A stretch of 25,418 nucleotides of DNA, from contig BFEA01000097.1 of the NCBI GenBank assembly GCA_003427395.1, forward strand, positions 1,155,689-1,181,106, read 5' to 3'. The notes beneath the pieces were generated by a model. The model did no database searches and was not told the DNA's origin. It was given only the letters and a program-made list of their open reading frames with translations. Position 1 is the stretch's first letter. Each line of letters starts with the position of its first letter. Shown here piece by piece: positions 8,878 through 17,721 of this stretch. This DNA comes from Chara braunii (Eukaryota; Streptophyta; Charophyceae; Charales; Characeae). The position numbers were made by a program, and so were the translations under genes.

Positions 8878-9490
8878 AGACGGGGGCTCGTAAGGACAAG
8901 AAAACAGGGGAGTCGTCAGGGCCGTCAGAACGGTGTCGGGACTAGTGAGTCCCGAATACTTTCCCATCACTTGAGAGACTGAATATGGGCAAACTGTGCA
9001 CAACAGACAAATCTTGAGTGAGGAGGCAGGAGAGAGAAAAGACAAAGGATTAGGCCGCAAAAGGGAGTGATGCCCTGGGGAGAGAACCACAGGAGAAAAG
9101 AACTAGCGATGGCAAGCAAGCGAGCGCAAAAACAGGGGCACATAAAACATAGCATGAGAACGGGAGGGCCGTTGAAATGCAATAAGACTAAGGTCAAAGG
9201 GCCCTTCAACCAGCAAATGGAGCACGGCAACGATAAAGAAATAAAGGGAGTCAAGGAACGGGCGGCCCAGAGGCCGCGGGAAGATAGAGAACAAGGGGTC
9301 AACATGGGGGTCATCTACAGGAGCCTCGGGGTAGAGGCCGCGACCAAAGGAGCGCGCGCATGGCGCAAGAAAAGACAAGGGAGACAGGTCACCATGGGGG
9401 GGGCAAAACGCCCAAGGGACGTGGGACACCTCGAGGAAAGGCACCCGGGGCCACGTGGGACTAAGTAAAAATAATGGCATCCGGGGCGAA
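8878..9490. other. No gene recognised; overlapping artefactual frames
   Basis: A plus-strand frame (9067-9468, Lys/Arg/Gly-rich) and a minus-strand frame (9103-9480, Leu/Pro/Phe-rich) cover the same bases. Both reflect purine-rich plus-strand composition. No motif or codon signature favours either. The stretch leads directly into the 26-bp tandem array and shares the GGGACTAAGT word with it. Confidence 0.4.
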
Positions 9491-9640
9491 ATGTGCCGAG
9501 GACTGCCGGCGGGACTAACTTGAAGTGTCGGGGACCGCCGGCGAGACTAAGTGTCGGGGATCACCGGCGAGACTAAGTGTCGGGGACCTCCGGCGGGACT
9601 AAGTGTCGGGGACCACCGACGAGACAAGTGGCGGGGACAT
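9491..9640 (+). repeat. 26-bp tandem repeat, 5-6 units
   Basis: AAGTGTCGGGG starts units at 9523, 9549, 9575 and 9601, exactly 26 bp apart. A shorter variant starts at 9626 and a degenerate unit precedes 9523. Each unit continues with ACC(G/T/A)CCGGCGAGACT variants. Units are directly adjacent, so this is a satellite array, not a spacer-containing CRISPR-like array. Confidence 0.9.
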
Positions 9641-9987
9641 GTGAAAGTCCCAAGAAGAAACAACGGCACTACATGAAGGAAAATAATAAAGGCAAGGTGC
9701 ACCGTCAAGATCGAGATCGTGACGACCAAGAATATTAGCACCATTAGTGCAAGCACTAACGGTAGCAAATGGGAAGGCCGAAAAGAAAAGAAAAGGTAAA
9801 GAGACTTGAGGTGGGAGGCATGGGAGCAATCCGAAAAATCTCGGATCAGCCTCCCTCAAGAAAATGGAGTCAAAAGAGACCCCATATGAAAAATAGCCCT
9901 CCGGGATAAAATCAGAGTAGGAAGGGTCACTATGGGAGAAAAATAGAAGTGAAGGGAAACTCCCATGGGCATAAGAAGACCATTATT

Positions 9988-10011
9988 GCAGTCCGAGATA
10001 TAACGGACTGC
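9988..10011. repeat. Hairpin, 8-bp perfect stem
   Basis: GCAGTCCG (9988-9995) pairs with CGGACTGC (10004-10011) around an 8-base loop. The word GCAGTCCGAG recurs in the hairpins at 10571 and 11101. Confidence 0.85.
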
Positions 10012-10185
10012 ACTTTGGGCATAGGAAGGGTCAAAACTAAGAGGAAGAGGCTAGAAAAGGGTCTTAACGACCGCTTGACACTTGGCATGCTAGAAAAAAG
10101 AGAGAAAAGAAAAGAAAATGTGGGAGAATAAAACAAAAAGAGTGAGAGGGAGTGAGTGAGTTGGCCGTCAGTAAGGACTGCCACA

Positions 10186-10209
10186 AGTAGGGACTGTCAG
10201 GTCCCTACT
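10186..10209. repeat. Hairpin, 9-bp perfect stem
   Basis: AGTAGGGAC (10186-10194) pairs with GTCCCTACT (10201-10209) around a 6-base loop. A diverged copy with compensated pairing occurs at 11471-11500. Confidence 0.85.
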
Positions 10210-10213
10210 GTCC

Positions 10214-10277
10214 AGGAAAAGAGGAAAAGAAAAAAAAAGAAAAAGAAAAGAAAAGAAAAGAAAAGAAAAGAAAAAAA
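10214..10277 (+). repeat. (AAAAG)n purine tract
   Basis: Sixty-four consecutive purines, mostly AAAAG units. Confidence 0.95.
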
Positions 10278-10433
10278 TGCCTTAACAGTAAAAAACGGTT
10301 ACCTGGGGAAATTCATCAGTGACCAGATTCATTCTGGAATATGGCAGTTACAAAGGACTTTAATTTTCTTTGATTTTTGCAGATAAAATCAAAGAAAATC
10401 AAGGCCCCTTGCAACCGGAATAAAACGGATTAC

Positions 10434-10434
10434 N
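10434..10434. other. Ambiguous base (N)
   Basis: A single N. Another single N is at 10928. These mark uncertain assembly or consensus in repeated DNA. Confidence 0.99.
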
Positions 10435-10462
10435 TGCATGAGGAGAAACATATGTTTTAGGT

Positions 10463-10492
10463 GCATCCGGAGCCAAAATCAAATTCGGATGC
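10463..10492. repeat. Hairpin, 7-bp stem (GCATCCG)
   Basis: GCATCCG (10463-10469) pairs with CGGATGC (10486-10492), extendable by a G.T wobble and a G-C pair to nine. The loop is 16 bases. Confidence 0.6.
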
Positions 10493-10565
10493 GCTTGGAA
10501 ATTGACCGTTTCTTTTTCTTTTGAGTAAGGGCTAGTTGTGGGGTATTGGGGCTAGGGAATTGACC

Positions 10566-10601
10566 CCCATTGCAGTCCGAGTTGCAATGGACTGCATGGG
10601 G
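10566..10601. repeat. Hairpin with alternative pairings
   Basis: TGCAGTCC (10571-10578) pairs with GGACTGCA (10589-10596). The stem extends outward with CCCCAT and ATGGGG if one T bulges. An overlapping alternative pairs CCATTGCA with TGCAATGG. Contains the GCAGTCCGAG word of the hairpin at 9988. Confidence 0.8.
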
Positions 10602-11102
10602 ATGCCTAGGCTAACGAAAAATGAACCACGGTAAGCCCGAAAGGCTAGAAACGAGCGATTTCGGCATGGGGCAAGCAAAGACGGTAAACGGCAACCGTGA
10701 GATGAAATCTCAAGGCCTAGAAAAATCGGCATACATAAATAAAATGATGGGACCACCAAGGGCAAGAGGGTCAAAAAATAAAAATGGGACACCATCTGGA
10801 ATGTTGTCGGGGGTCAAGTGGGTCCAAATAATAAAAATCGGAAAACAGGATATGCGCCGGCGGAACCGCCGACGGCATAAGAAAATGGAACTAGTATGGA
10901 GGAGAGTGGCGGGGACTTGGGATGTCCNAAGGGGACCATGAGCAAGCACAAGGAATATTTGTGCTAACAAACGACACCGTCGAGATCAAGGATCTAGACG
11001 GTGGAAAATATTAGCACGACTAGTGCAAGCACTAGAGGGTCCAGTGGGAGAGTCATGGGAAGAAAAAAAAGCAAAATAATAGTGTTGGGAGGGCTGCCCA
11101 GC

Positions 11103-11122
11103 AGTCCGAGATATCTCGGACT
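11103..11122. repeat. Perfect 20-bp palindrome
   Basis: AGTCCGAGAT is followed immediately by its exact reverse complement, with no loop. It is a variant of the hairpins at 9988 and 10571, starting from the same GCAGTCCGAG word. Confidence 0.9.
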
Positions 11123-11460
11123 AGCTAGGCATGAAAAAATAGAGCCTCAAGAAACTCAACATGAGAAAAAGGTTGTCCTTTAAAAAATCGGAGCAAAAGG
11201 GGCCCAAAATTGGACAAACGAAAGCAAAGTGGAGCCCTCTAGGAGCATGGGGGTGCCATTGTTGGAATCCGAGATGTAACGGCCAAGTAACAGCCATGAA
11301 CCTGGCCTTGAATGAGGCTTTAGAGCCTAGAAAGAGGGTGCACATTAGTTTGACATTTGTCACAACTGCAATAAAAGAAAAAGAAAAAAAAAAATGAGAG
11401 AGAAAGGAGGGAGAATAAGACAAAAAGGGAGAAAAGAGTGGAGGAGAGTGTGCCGGCCTA

Positions 11461-11500
11461 TTGGGACCTGCACAGTAGGGACTGGCAGGTCCCAACTGTG
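11461..11500. repeat. Two competing hairpins
   Basis: TTGGGACCTGC (11461-11471) pairs perfectly with GCAGGTCCCAA (11485-11495), giving 11 bp. CACAGTAGGGAC (11471-11482) pairs with GTCCCAACTGTG (11489-11500), giving 12 bp with one mismatch. The two folds exclude each other. The second corresponds to the hairpin at 10186 in the other copy of the duplication. Confidence 0.8.
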
Positions 11501-11852
11501 ACCTCATCCCTCCTAGAATGAGGAAGGGCAATCCGGATTGAAATAAAATCTGAATCAAAAAGCAGAAAATGAAAGAAAATGTAAAAAGGAAGTGGTCGTT
11601 TTTTTTTTGGACCATGAATCTAAGATCAGATCTCATGGTGGAGAGGAACTAGCCGTTTTTTGTGGGCCAGCTCAAAACAGCTAGCTCCGGAATGAGGTGG
11701 CAGCCCAAAATGGAAAGAAACAAAAGAGGAAAAGAGACAAAACTTTGCATTTGGCCCAAAAAGAGAGCCAGATGCACCAAAAATTGAAAAAGTGGACTTA
11801 GGGGTTAAAAATTTAAGCAAGGACTACTAGGGGGTAGGACGGATTATTGCTG

Positions 11853-11879
11853 GCCTTGGATCTCAGCCAGATCCAAGGC
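11853..11879. repeat. Hairpin, 11-bp perfect stem
   Basis: GCCTTGGATCT (11853-11863) pairs with AGATCCAAGGC (11869-11879) around the loop CAGCC, with two further wobble pairs possible outside. Confidence 0.9.
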
Positions 11880-12501
11880 TGAAAATGTGCCGCCACATGG
11901 AAAAATGCTCTAGCCTACCCAAAGAAGGCCGAGACTTAAAAAAATCGAGAAAAAGACCCACAAGGCCTTTTTCTTTCAAGTAAAATTGCCCTTTGGGCAT
12001 TAGGACCCAAAGTTGGGATGAGAGAAGAAGAATGAGAACCTGAAGGGTAAGGGGGCAGTGGGCGGACATTTACTAAGGATTGGCTGTAACCCTCTCTATG
12101 TGGACTATGCAGGGAATCGTCAAGACGACAATAGCAGCAAGACGAGTGCGAATGGAACGCCAGCCCCGTGTGCAAATGGAACGTCAGCCCCGGTACCCCG
12201 GACCGCCCTGGAATAATGACGGGCGATGGGAAGTATCCGTCCCGTCAAATTCCAACTTTCAGGGGTTCGACACGAAATGGCGGTGTCGAGAGCATCGGTC
12301 CGGCACCGCACGCGGCGGTGCGGGACCCTCTCGGCCGCGTCACGCATGAGTTGGACCAACCTCGTCACGAACACGCAGATGGAGCTTCCTTAGGCCGCTC
12401 CGGCCGAGTGCGCCAGCCATACCTCTCGCGAGCCCCTACGACAGGATAGGGCCTACGCGAGGCACAACTTACCTCCACCTTACGGAAGTTGTCACCTCCC
12501 T
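11880..12501. other. No gene supported; GC-rich open frames next to the gap
   Basis: Three overlapping plus frames (12080-12349, 12168-12449 and a third) are open for 60-90 codons in GC-rich DNA. Just before them ATGGAACG(C/T)CAGCCCCG is duplicated at about 12150-12191. A fragment of a retroelement leader or gag cut by the assembly gap is possible, but no motif supports it. At about 12095-12111 a pyrimidine-rich stretch ending in GCAG could be a splice acceptor. Confidence 0.3.
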
Positions 12502-12731
12502 NNNNNNNNNNNNNNNNNNNNNNNNNNNNNNNNNNNNNNNNNNNNNNNNNNNNNNNNNNNNNNNNNNNNNNNNNNNNNNNNNNNNNNNNNNNNNNNNNNN
12601 NNNNNNNNNNNNNNNNNNNNNNNNNNNNNNNNNNNNNNNNNNNNNNNNNNNNNNNNNNNNNNNNNNNNNNNNNNNNNNNNNNNNNNNNNNNNNNNNNNNN
12701 NNNNNNNNNNNNNNNNNNNNNNNNNNNNNNN
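12502..12731. other. Assembly gap (230 N)
   Basis: A run of Ns. Open frames drawn through it have no meaning. Its true length may differ. Confidence 0.99.
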
Positions 12732-13142
12732 GTTCGCTGTAGCATAGGGGGTACGCGCGGTAATACGCCTATCGGACCCGTACGCGAACCGACATCTTGG
12801 GGGGTTGAAGTCCCAAGCGCGGTTCGTCGCCGGTCGACGAGGACGCATTCCACACACCACGCGCACACCACTTTACGAACGCAAAAATAAAACACACACG
12901 CATACAACGAAACGACACAACATAAACAACGTGACAACGCTCCTAGCCCCTCGGTAGCCATCCCATAACTTTCCGATGTGAAAATCGGATAGGCGTCGCG
13001 TGCGGGACTTAGTATAAAACAGCGCGGACATAGGGCTAACTCATATCGACTCGCAATGCAAGCGTACGCAAGCAATCACAATGATGGCGTACTACGTAGT
13101 GCTCATAATCAAGCGGTCCCTCGTGGATCCGAGTACCGCTTA
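12732..13142. other. No gene seen
   Basis: GC-rich just after the gap, then CA-rich. Only short open frames and no motifs. Confidence 0.4.
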
Positions 13143-13361
13143 TGACACTCAAGTGTCAGACTCGAAGTGTCGTGAGGGTCTAATCCTTCACGACATTGCA
13201 CGACTGAAGGAATAGTCGTGCAACCGCCGCGAGACCTCGGCCTTTGGCCTGAGCGTCTCGGTAGGCAAGGCAAATAAGCTCTGCACGGGGGCAGATTCCT
13301 TCCCTGCAGAATCTAGGGCTTGGGATGTCCTGGACAAGGATCTCGAATCCCGGTCCAGGAC
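13143..13361. repeat. Cluster of six stem-loops
   Basis: In order: TGACACT/AGTGTCA (13143-13158); TGTCGTGAGG with CCTTCACGACA (about 13168-13196, one bulge); TTGCACGACT/AGTCGTGCAA (13196-13223, perfect 10 bp); a CGAGAC...GGCC / GGCC...GTCTCG fold (about 13230-13261); TCTGCA/TGCAGA with extra G-C pairs (13280-13310); GTCCTGGAC/GTCCAGGAC (13327-13335 with 13353-13361, perfect 9 bp). They sit just upstream of a TATA box. As DNA this could be a repeat-element promoter region; as RNA, a structured leader. Confidence 0.7.
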
Positions 13362-13373
13362 CACACGTCCGAC

Positions 13374-13380
13374 TATAAAA
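13374..13380 (+). promoter_or_regulatory. TATA box candidate
   Basis: TATAAAA lies 13 bases after the last stem of the hairpin cluster, followed by A-rich DNA. If the LTR of the downstream retroelement ends near 14572, this could be its promoter. That would make the transcribed part of the LTR more than 1 kb, which is long, so another element is also possible. Confidence 0.4.
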
Positions 13381-14520
13381 TCTCCAAAAAACAAAAGGAT
13401 AAAAGAGGATCTCCCTTTTCTCTCAAATCATAACCTAGTTAACCCTTGCGCACGATCTCAATAAGCCGCGCACATACCCAGGGCACATATAAATATATAT
13501 ATATATAAGGCTTATTGATATAGGATGATCACTTCTCACAGTCACAGTGGGATTCCTCTCAGCCATATATGTATGTAATCGCAGGCAGCCACATCCAGAG
13601 TCCGAACCACAAGCATACATGCAATCACATCAAAGATTCGACAACAGTCCATGCATTACACGGGGTCAACTTCAACCATTCTCTATGCTCATACCCCTTG
13701 CTTTCGACACGCTCCCCGCAACCCTACATGAGGCCGATACCGTGTCCCAGGACGGGATGCGAGTAAAGCAAAAATAAGCCGAGGGAAAAAGGTAAGAATA
13801 AAAAAACAAAACGGGGGAATTAACAGGGAGTCCTACTGATTGGCCCCCTTCGCCGCGCCTATAAACAAAACCGAAGGGGGATAGCCCCGTTGGGCCCTCG
13901 CCCCCTTGGTCTTCTCCACATTGCTCCGCTTTAACTGCTGCGCCAATGCCTGCCGACCTCAATCCCTGAACCTCCGCAACGTCAAACCACGGCCGTAATT
14001 CTATAGGGCTAAGCCCAAGCTCGAGACCTATATCCGCGGAGTGCCATATAAGGCGGGGCAGCGTTCCGCTCAGGCCAAGGAAATTGGTCTGAGCCTCGTC
14101 TCTGCTTACGCCCGTGCGCGAGGCCGCCCAGCGTCTGCGCCGACTTGCCAAGCTGCACCACGGCCGCCACCCGCGCCACCCAGCGTACCAAGACCTACCG
14201 GAGTCATACCGTCACTGTCGTCGCCGCCGTCGAGGCCGTCCTCCACACGCGCGCTTGACTCGGTCAAACGTAGCCATCGACAGAAAATATCCCATGAATC
14301 CTAGTTCTATCAAGAGTAACAAAAAATAAAAATAAAATAAAGACTTACAAATAAACATAAAAATACCGACCGGCGCCCGCGCCGGTTTCATAATCAACTA
14401 TAGGGAAGAATCACGCGCGCCCACGCAATATTTACTCTAGCCAACCATCTAGTCAACGTAAGTCACAGACGCGGTCGCGCTTAGCGCGTTATACTTAAAA
14501 TTTAAACTAGAACTATTTTC
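13381..14520. other. No gene supported; AT microsatellite and two competing open frames
   Basis: An (AT)n run lies at 13493-13507. A minus-strand frame (13672-14151) and a plus-strand frame open from 13999 to 14304 (KPKLETYIRG, AQAKEIGLSLVSAYARARGR, then Pro/Ser-rich) overlap. The plus frame has no ATG at its beginning but looks more protein-like in its first half. Neither has a recognised domain. Part of this stretch is probably LTR sequence of the downstream element. Confidence 0.3.
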
Positions 14521-14573
14521 TGTCAATTGCAAAAACCACAGCGGATACCCTTGTAAGGGTATTCGCGCCGACA
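14521..14573 (+). repeat. Probable 3' end of the 5' LTR, with hairpin
   Basis: The perfect inverted repeat ATACCCTTGTAAGGGTAT (14546-14563) is preceded by TGTCAATTGCAAA and followed by CGCGCCGACA. It lies 45 bases before the leader ORF. The same layout is at 4245-4300. LTRs end in CA, and GACA at about 14570-14573 fits. The following bases do not obviously match a common tRNA primer site, so the boundary is tentative. Confidence 0.4.
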
Positions 14574-14607
14574 ACGGGCCGTGACCCTAGGAAGAGACAA
14601 CGCCTTC

Positions 14608-15332
14608 ATGTTGATGGAATATCGGTGGACGGGGATGAGACTCAACCGAGGGCCTGGGGACGATTTGTTCACCAATTTAGAGGTAACCGGGGTCCTATAC
14701 CTACCCGAGGTTGGCTGATACTTATTGGGGATAGGGATAGCGCAAGGCCACGAGTTGGCTCTAGTTTTTCGGAGGGCGGCCCGGGCATTGACGCGGATAG
14801 GACAATCGGTCAAGGGTAAAAGAAACCTGGATCTGCTTACCAGGGTGGAGATGGGGGGTTGGAGGGAGTTCAGGGCACCAACCACACCGCTGAGGTGTCG
14901 AGTCCCCCGGTTTATGATAGACCTCATTTTCAGGAGCCTCACAAGGGCACAAGCGCTGGCAGACTCGGCGATAGTCTGGGTAGACCACTTCCCCTTTCAA
15001 ACCCTTTGGATGTTCTACGATGTTTCTGTGGAACATGGGCCGTTATGGGGAAACAGGGCCCATGAGTTACTGGAAGTCATCCATATTCTGATATTTGGGT
15101 TGCCACGGCTAGCCTGGGCGGATTACTCGCATATAATCCTAAGAGAAATCGAGATATGAGAGAATTATTTAGCAGGGTTGACTCATTTATTCGAGGAGCC
15201 TACCAAACCAGAAGGGCCACGAGGGCGAGAACGGGACTAGCCTCCGAGGACGGGCCGATAGGGCAAATTAAGTATAAATCCACCGATGGAAATGAGGAAG
15301 GGCTTCGGACCCGGACGATCAAAACCCGCTAA
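14608..15332 (+). pseudogene. Retroelement leader ORF, unknown function
   Basis: From ATG 14608 the frame is open to 15159 except for TGA at 14716-14718, and protein-like sequence continues across that stop. An ATG at 15156 overlaps the terminal TGA (ATGA) and opens a second frame to 15332 (MRELFSRVDSFIRG, RRATRARTG), so one ancestral protein of about 240 residues split by a frameshift is likely. The main part contains a basic helix (VFRRAARALTRIGQSVKGKR) and an aromatic middle (WVDHFPFQTLWMFYDVSVEH). No family is recognised. Its place right after the presumed LTR end, before Gag, suggests a 5' accessory or Gag-N-terminal protein. A separate captured gene is possible. Confidence 0.5.
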
Positions 15333-15363
15333 ATAATAACGGGGGGGAGGGGGTAGACTCCTA

Positions 15364-15516
15364 ATGGTTGCCATGACCCAGAAGGTCGAAAAGGGGAATA
15401 TTGCTTGGGAAACTTTCCCTAGCGGGATGCCTAACCCGGACTCCTACGCACCGGCTCGACGGGGCAAGGGCGCTCTAAACGAGCCTGTGATAAAGGAAAT
15501 TAAGTCACGTCCTTAG
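15364..15516 (+). pseudogene. Short open piece between leader and gag
   Basis: Fifty codons from ATG 15364 to TAG 15514-15516, in the same frame as gag at 16387. Sequence such as VEKGNIAWETFPSGMPNP is protein-like. Stops then crowd until about 15630. It may be a fragment of a longer leader or chance. A purine-rich string with two G runs lies just upstream at 15341-15354. Confidence 0.25.
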
Positions 15517-15636
15517 TTCGGCAGGGCAGCAGGGCTAGTCGTGGCTCCTTAGGGAAGCAATCAAGAAACGAAAATAGCGAGAAGGCTATTTCCCGAATAA
15601 AGATAAGCCAAAGAAGCTGGAACCTAAGGAGCCTAA

Positions 15637-16406
15637 ATGCCCCGCGTTGCGTGCGTCCTGGGGAATTCTCTGGTTTATGCAGAACTGGGGAAAATGGCAA
15701 CAGAGGACGAGACGGGTAACCGTAAGAGCGAAGGAGGACCAGGCTTAGGAGGCAGTGCCATACAAAGTGAGGAAGGGCAAAAAGACAGAGAATCAATAAA
15801 TTCGGATGGTACCAAAGGGAACCGGAAGGAAATCTCCTCAGGGGAAAGCTGGGGGAAAGCTGGGGGAAAGTCGGGGGAAGCAGGCAAGGGACTCAGGAAA
15901 CCAAGGAGGGCAGGAATAAGGATAGGACAAGCCCTCGGAATTCAGAGGGAGTTGTGTCTAAGAAAGTAAGGGTCACGGATGTGAGGCACAAACTAGCTAA
16001 AATAGAAAAGAGGACCGCCGAGTACAAGGCAAGATTGATCGAGGAAATGATGACTGGGAACGAAGAAGATCCTCTGCAGGAAGAACCGCGGGACGAAAGG
16101 AGGACCTGCCGAGGCGGAACTGGGCAAGGGGATAAGGGTAGCGACCGTGGGGGAACGCTGAGCAAAAGGAGGAAAGAAAGAGAGAACTCTACGGGGATGG
16201 AAGCGGAAAAAGCTACAAACCTACCAGCCATAGATAGTAGGGTTAGCCGTCTGCCGACTAGGCCGGCGGTAACGCGGGGGTGTGAAGCGCTCTGGAGCCT
16301 CAGGGAAAGGGTGTTTGGATGGTTCGAGCCGGAAGGAACTGCAAAAACTAGGAAGGGACAAAAGGCCGGCAAGGCCGGATACCAGTATGGCGGGCGAGGC
16401 CAGTAG
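15637..16406 (+). pseudogene. Charged leader before Gag (low-complexity plus coiled coil)
   Basis: A frame open from 15637 (in-context ATG at 15694, AAAATGGCA) encodes a Gly/Glu/Lys/Ser-rich stretch, including three short repeats of GGGGGAAAGC at about 15840-15880. It changes frame between about 15830 and 15945. The next frame runs to TAG 16404-16406 and starts with a helical, coiled-coil-like piece (VRHKLAKIEKRTAEYKARLI), then more charged sequence. Its end overlaps the Gag ATG (16387) by 20 bases. It may have been fused to Gag in the ancestor or translated separately. Family unknown. Confidence 0.45.
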
Positions 16407-17719
16407 CTCCGAGGGCGGCCTTAAGAAGATAGTATCATCCCTCGCACGAGCACTGAACAAAAATCAAGGCTACCTAGCGGACGCTAAGAAAAAGTTGACG
16501 TTTGACGGGGCAAATATCACGGACTTTCTAATCAACTATGAGAACCTGACTGCGTTACTGAAATTGACAGAAGAAGAAAAGATGGACCACCTAGGACAGC
16601 ATGTGTCACTGAGCCTAGGGCGGGACATAATGGTCATTGTGGCCGCAAGCCGGTCTTGGAAGGAGACCCGGGATGTGATGATGAGAAAATCTCTGGCAGT
16701 AGAGAAAATGGCTACGGAGGTCGACTTAGCGGCAGTTTAGAGGAAGGACTTCGCAACGTACAATGACTTCCTACGGGAGTTCACTCTGGTAGCACTAAGG
16801 ATCCTCGGGGTTACGGACCGAATAATGAGCAAATACTTCCTCAGGCAGTTCTCCGAGTTTCACAAAGACAAGATTATGTCAGCCTACCAGCAGACGAGCA
16901 AGTTCGTAAACACCAGGGATGTGGATTTTAGCACCGTAACGGACCTAGCTGAAAAGACGGTAGTGACCGAGTCTTTGGCCTTGCTTAAGGAAGGGGAGGT
17001 CATAGACCTGACCGGTAAGACAGGCGACAAGGTAAAGAAGAGGATTGAAAGCCCACACGAACGGGTGCACGGAGTCGACCACAAAATTGAAAGGGTGGAA
17101 AACGCACTACTGGTTATGCAGGCGCAAGTATCCCGATCCGCCCTCCCTCCCTAGGAAGCCGTAGTTTCACCCGGGGTAGCCAATGGAGGATTCCGACGGA
17201 GAGATGAGGCTAACGAGCAGTGCAGATACTGCACCACGATGGGACATCATGTGCGCGCATGTCCAAAACTCAACCATGATATATTAAAAAGGAGATGTAC
17301 CAGGTCGTTAAAGGGAGAGATATTCGGACCACAGGGAGAACGGGTAAATTGGAACTCGCCAGGGGGGATGCGGCGAGCCGTTATCATGTTCAATGGGCTA
17401 GAGATAGCAGCCGTAGAAGCTGAGCCGGTGGTCGAAATCATCTGGGATCAACTTTGGGGCCGCGGACCGCGGGCCGCAGGCCAACTTCATTTTGGAAAAC
17501 GACGAACGTGATAGGGTGAACGCGACTACTCGGCTAGGGATGGTCGGGAGAAGGATTATCCGTGACACCGTGATGGAGAAGGTTGTTGGAATCTCCGTAC
17601 CCCAGGCAGAGCCTGAGGCAGGGGAGCCAGAGAAAGTCTATGAGAAGCCTAGGGAAGAGGAGCCTGCGGACAAGGTTACCGCTGCCAAGAAGAAGTTTCG
17701 GTATCAAACCCGATCTTAA
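16387..17719 (+). pseudogene. Gag: capsid-like region and CCHC zinc knuckle
   Basis: ATG 16387 (AGTATGGCG) begins a helical protein interrupted by TAG at 16738-16740 and 17152-17154, both followed in frame by natural sequence. The middle (YNDFLREFTLVALRILGV, YFLRQFSEFHKDKIMSAY) resembles the helical capsid part of retrotransposon Gag. A coiled-coil-like piece follows (ERVHGVDHKIERVENALL). A perfect CX2CX4HX4C knuckle lies at 17221-17262, typical of RNA-binding nucleocapsid. At about 17465-17480 the frame shifts, and the next piece (FILENDERDRVNATTRLGM) runs to TAA 17717-17719. The first stop could come from CAG by C to T. Confidence 0.75.
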
Positions 17720-17721
17720 CC

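Larger units (their letters stand above)
9690..11515 (+). repeat. Diverged duplication, offset about 1.28 kb
   Basis: Segment 9690-10215 and segment 10970-11515 share a series of collinear words. TTAGCAC..TAGTGCAAGCACTA is at 9735 and 11011 (offset 1276). GGGAGAATAA(A/G)ACAAAAAG is at 10122 and 11409 (offset 1287). A GTAGGGACTG..CAGGTCCC hairpin is at 10186 and 11471. A-rich filler separates these anchors. The copies are strongly diverged. They could be tandem copies of one repeat element, or two related elements side by side. No coding region is recognised inside. Confidence 0.6.

Noticed and set aside
9067-9480. Overlapping 133- and 125-codon ORFs on opposite strands
   Set aside because: Neither has a motif. 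Both reflect purine-rich plus-strand composition.
9491-9640. CRISPR-like array
   Set aside because: Units are adjacent with no unique spacers, and the genome appears eukaryotic. The same applies to the 40-bp array at 24281-24440.
11121-11636. 171-codon minus-strand ORF rich in Phe, Leu and Ser
   Set aside because: Complement of A/G-rich repeat DNA containing the hairpins. No membrane-protein family pattern beyond composition.
12365-13075. ORFs on both strands spanning the gap
   Set aside because: A third of the length or more is N, so the reading frame is not known.
13672-14151. 159-codon minus-strand ORF
   Set aside because: No domain. It competes with a plus frame over the same bases, and its C-terminal part covers low-complexity A-rich DNA. 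Kept as unresolved, not called.
15893-16372. 159-codon minus-strand ORF
   Set aside because: Shadow of the charged leader before Gag. Ser/Leu/Pro-rich composition is the complement of Lys/Glu/Gly codons.
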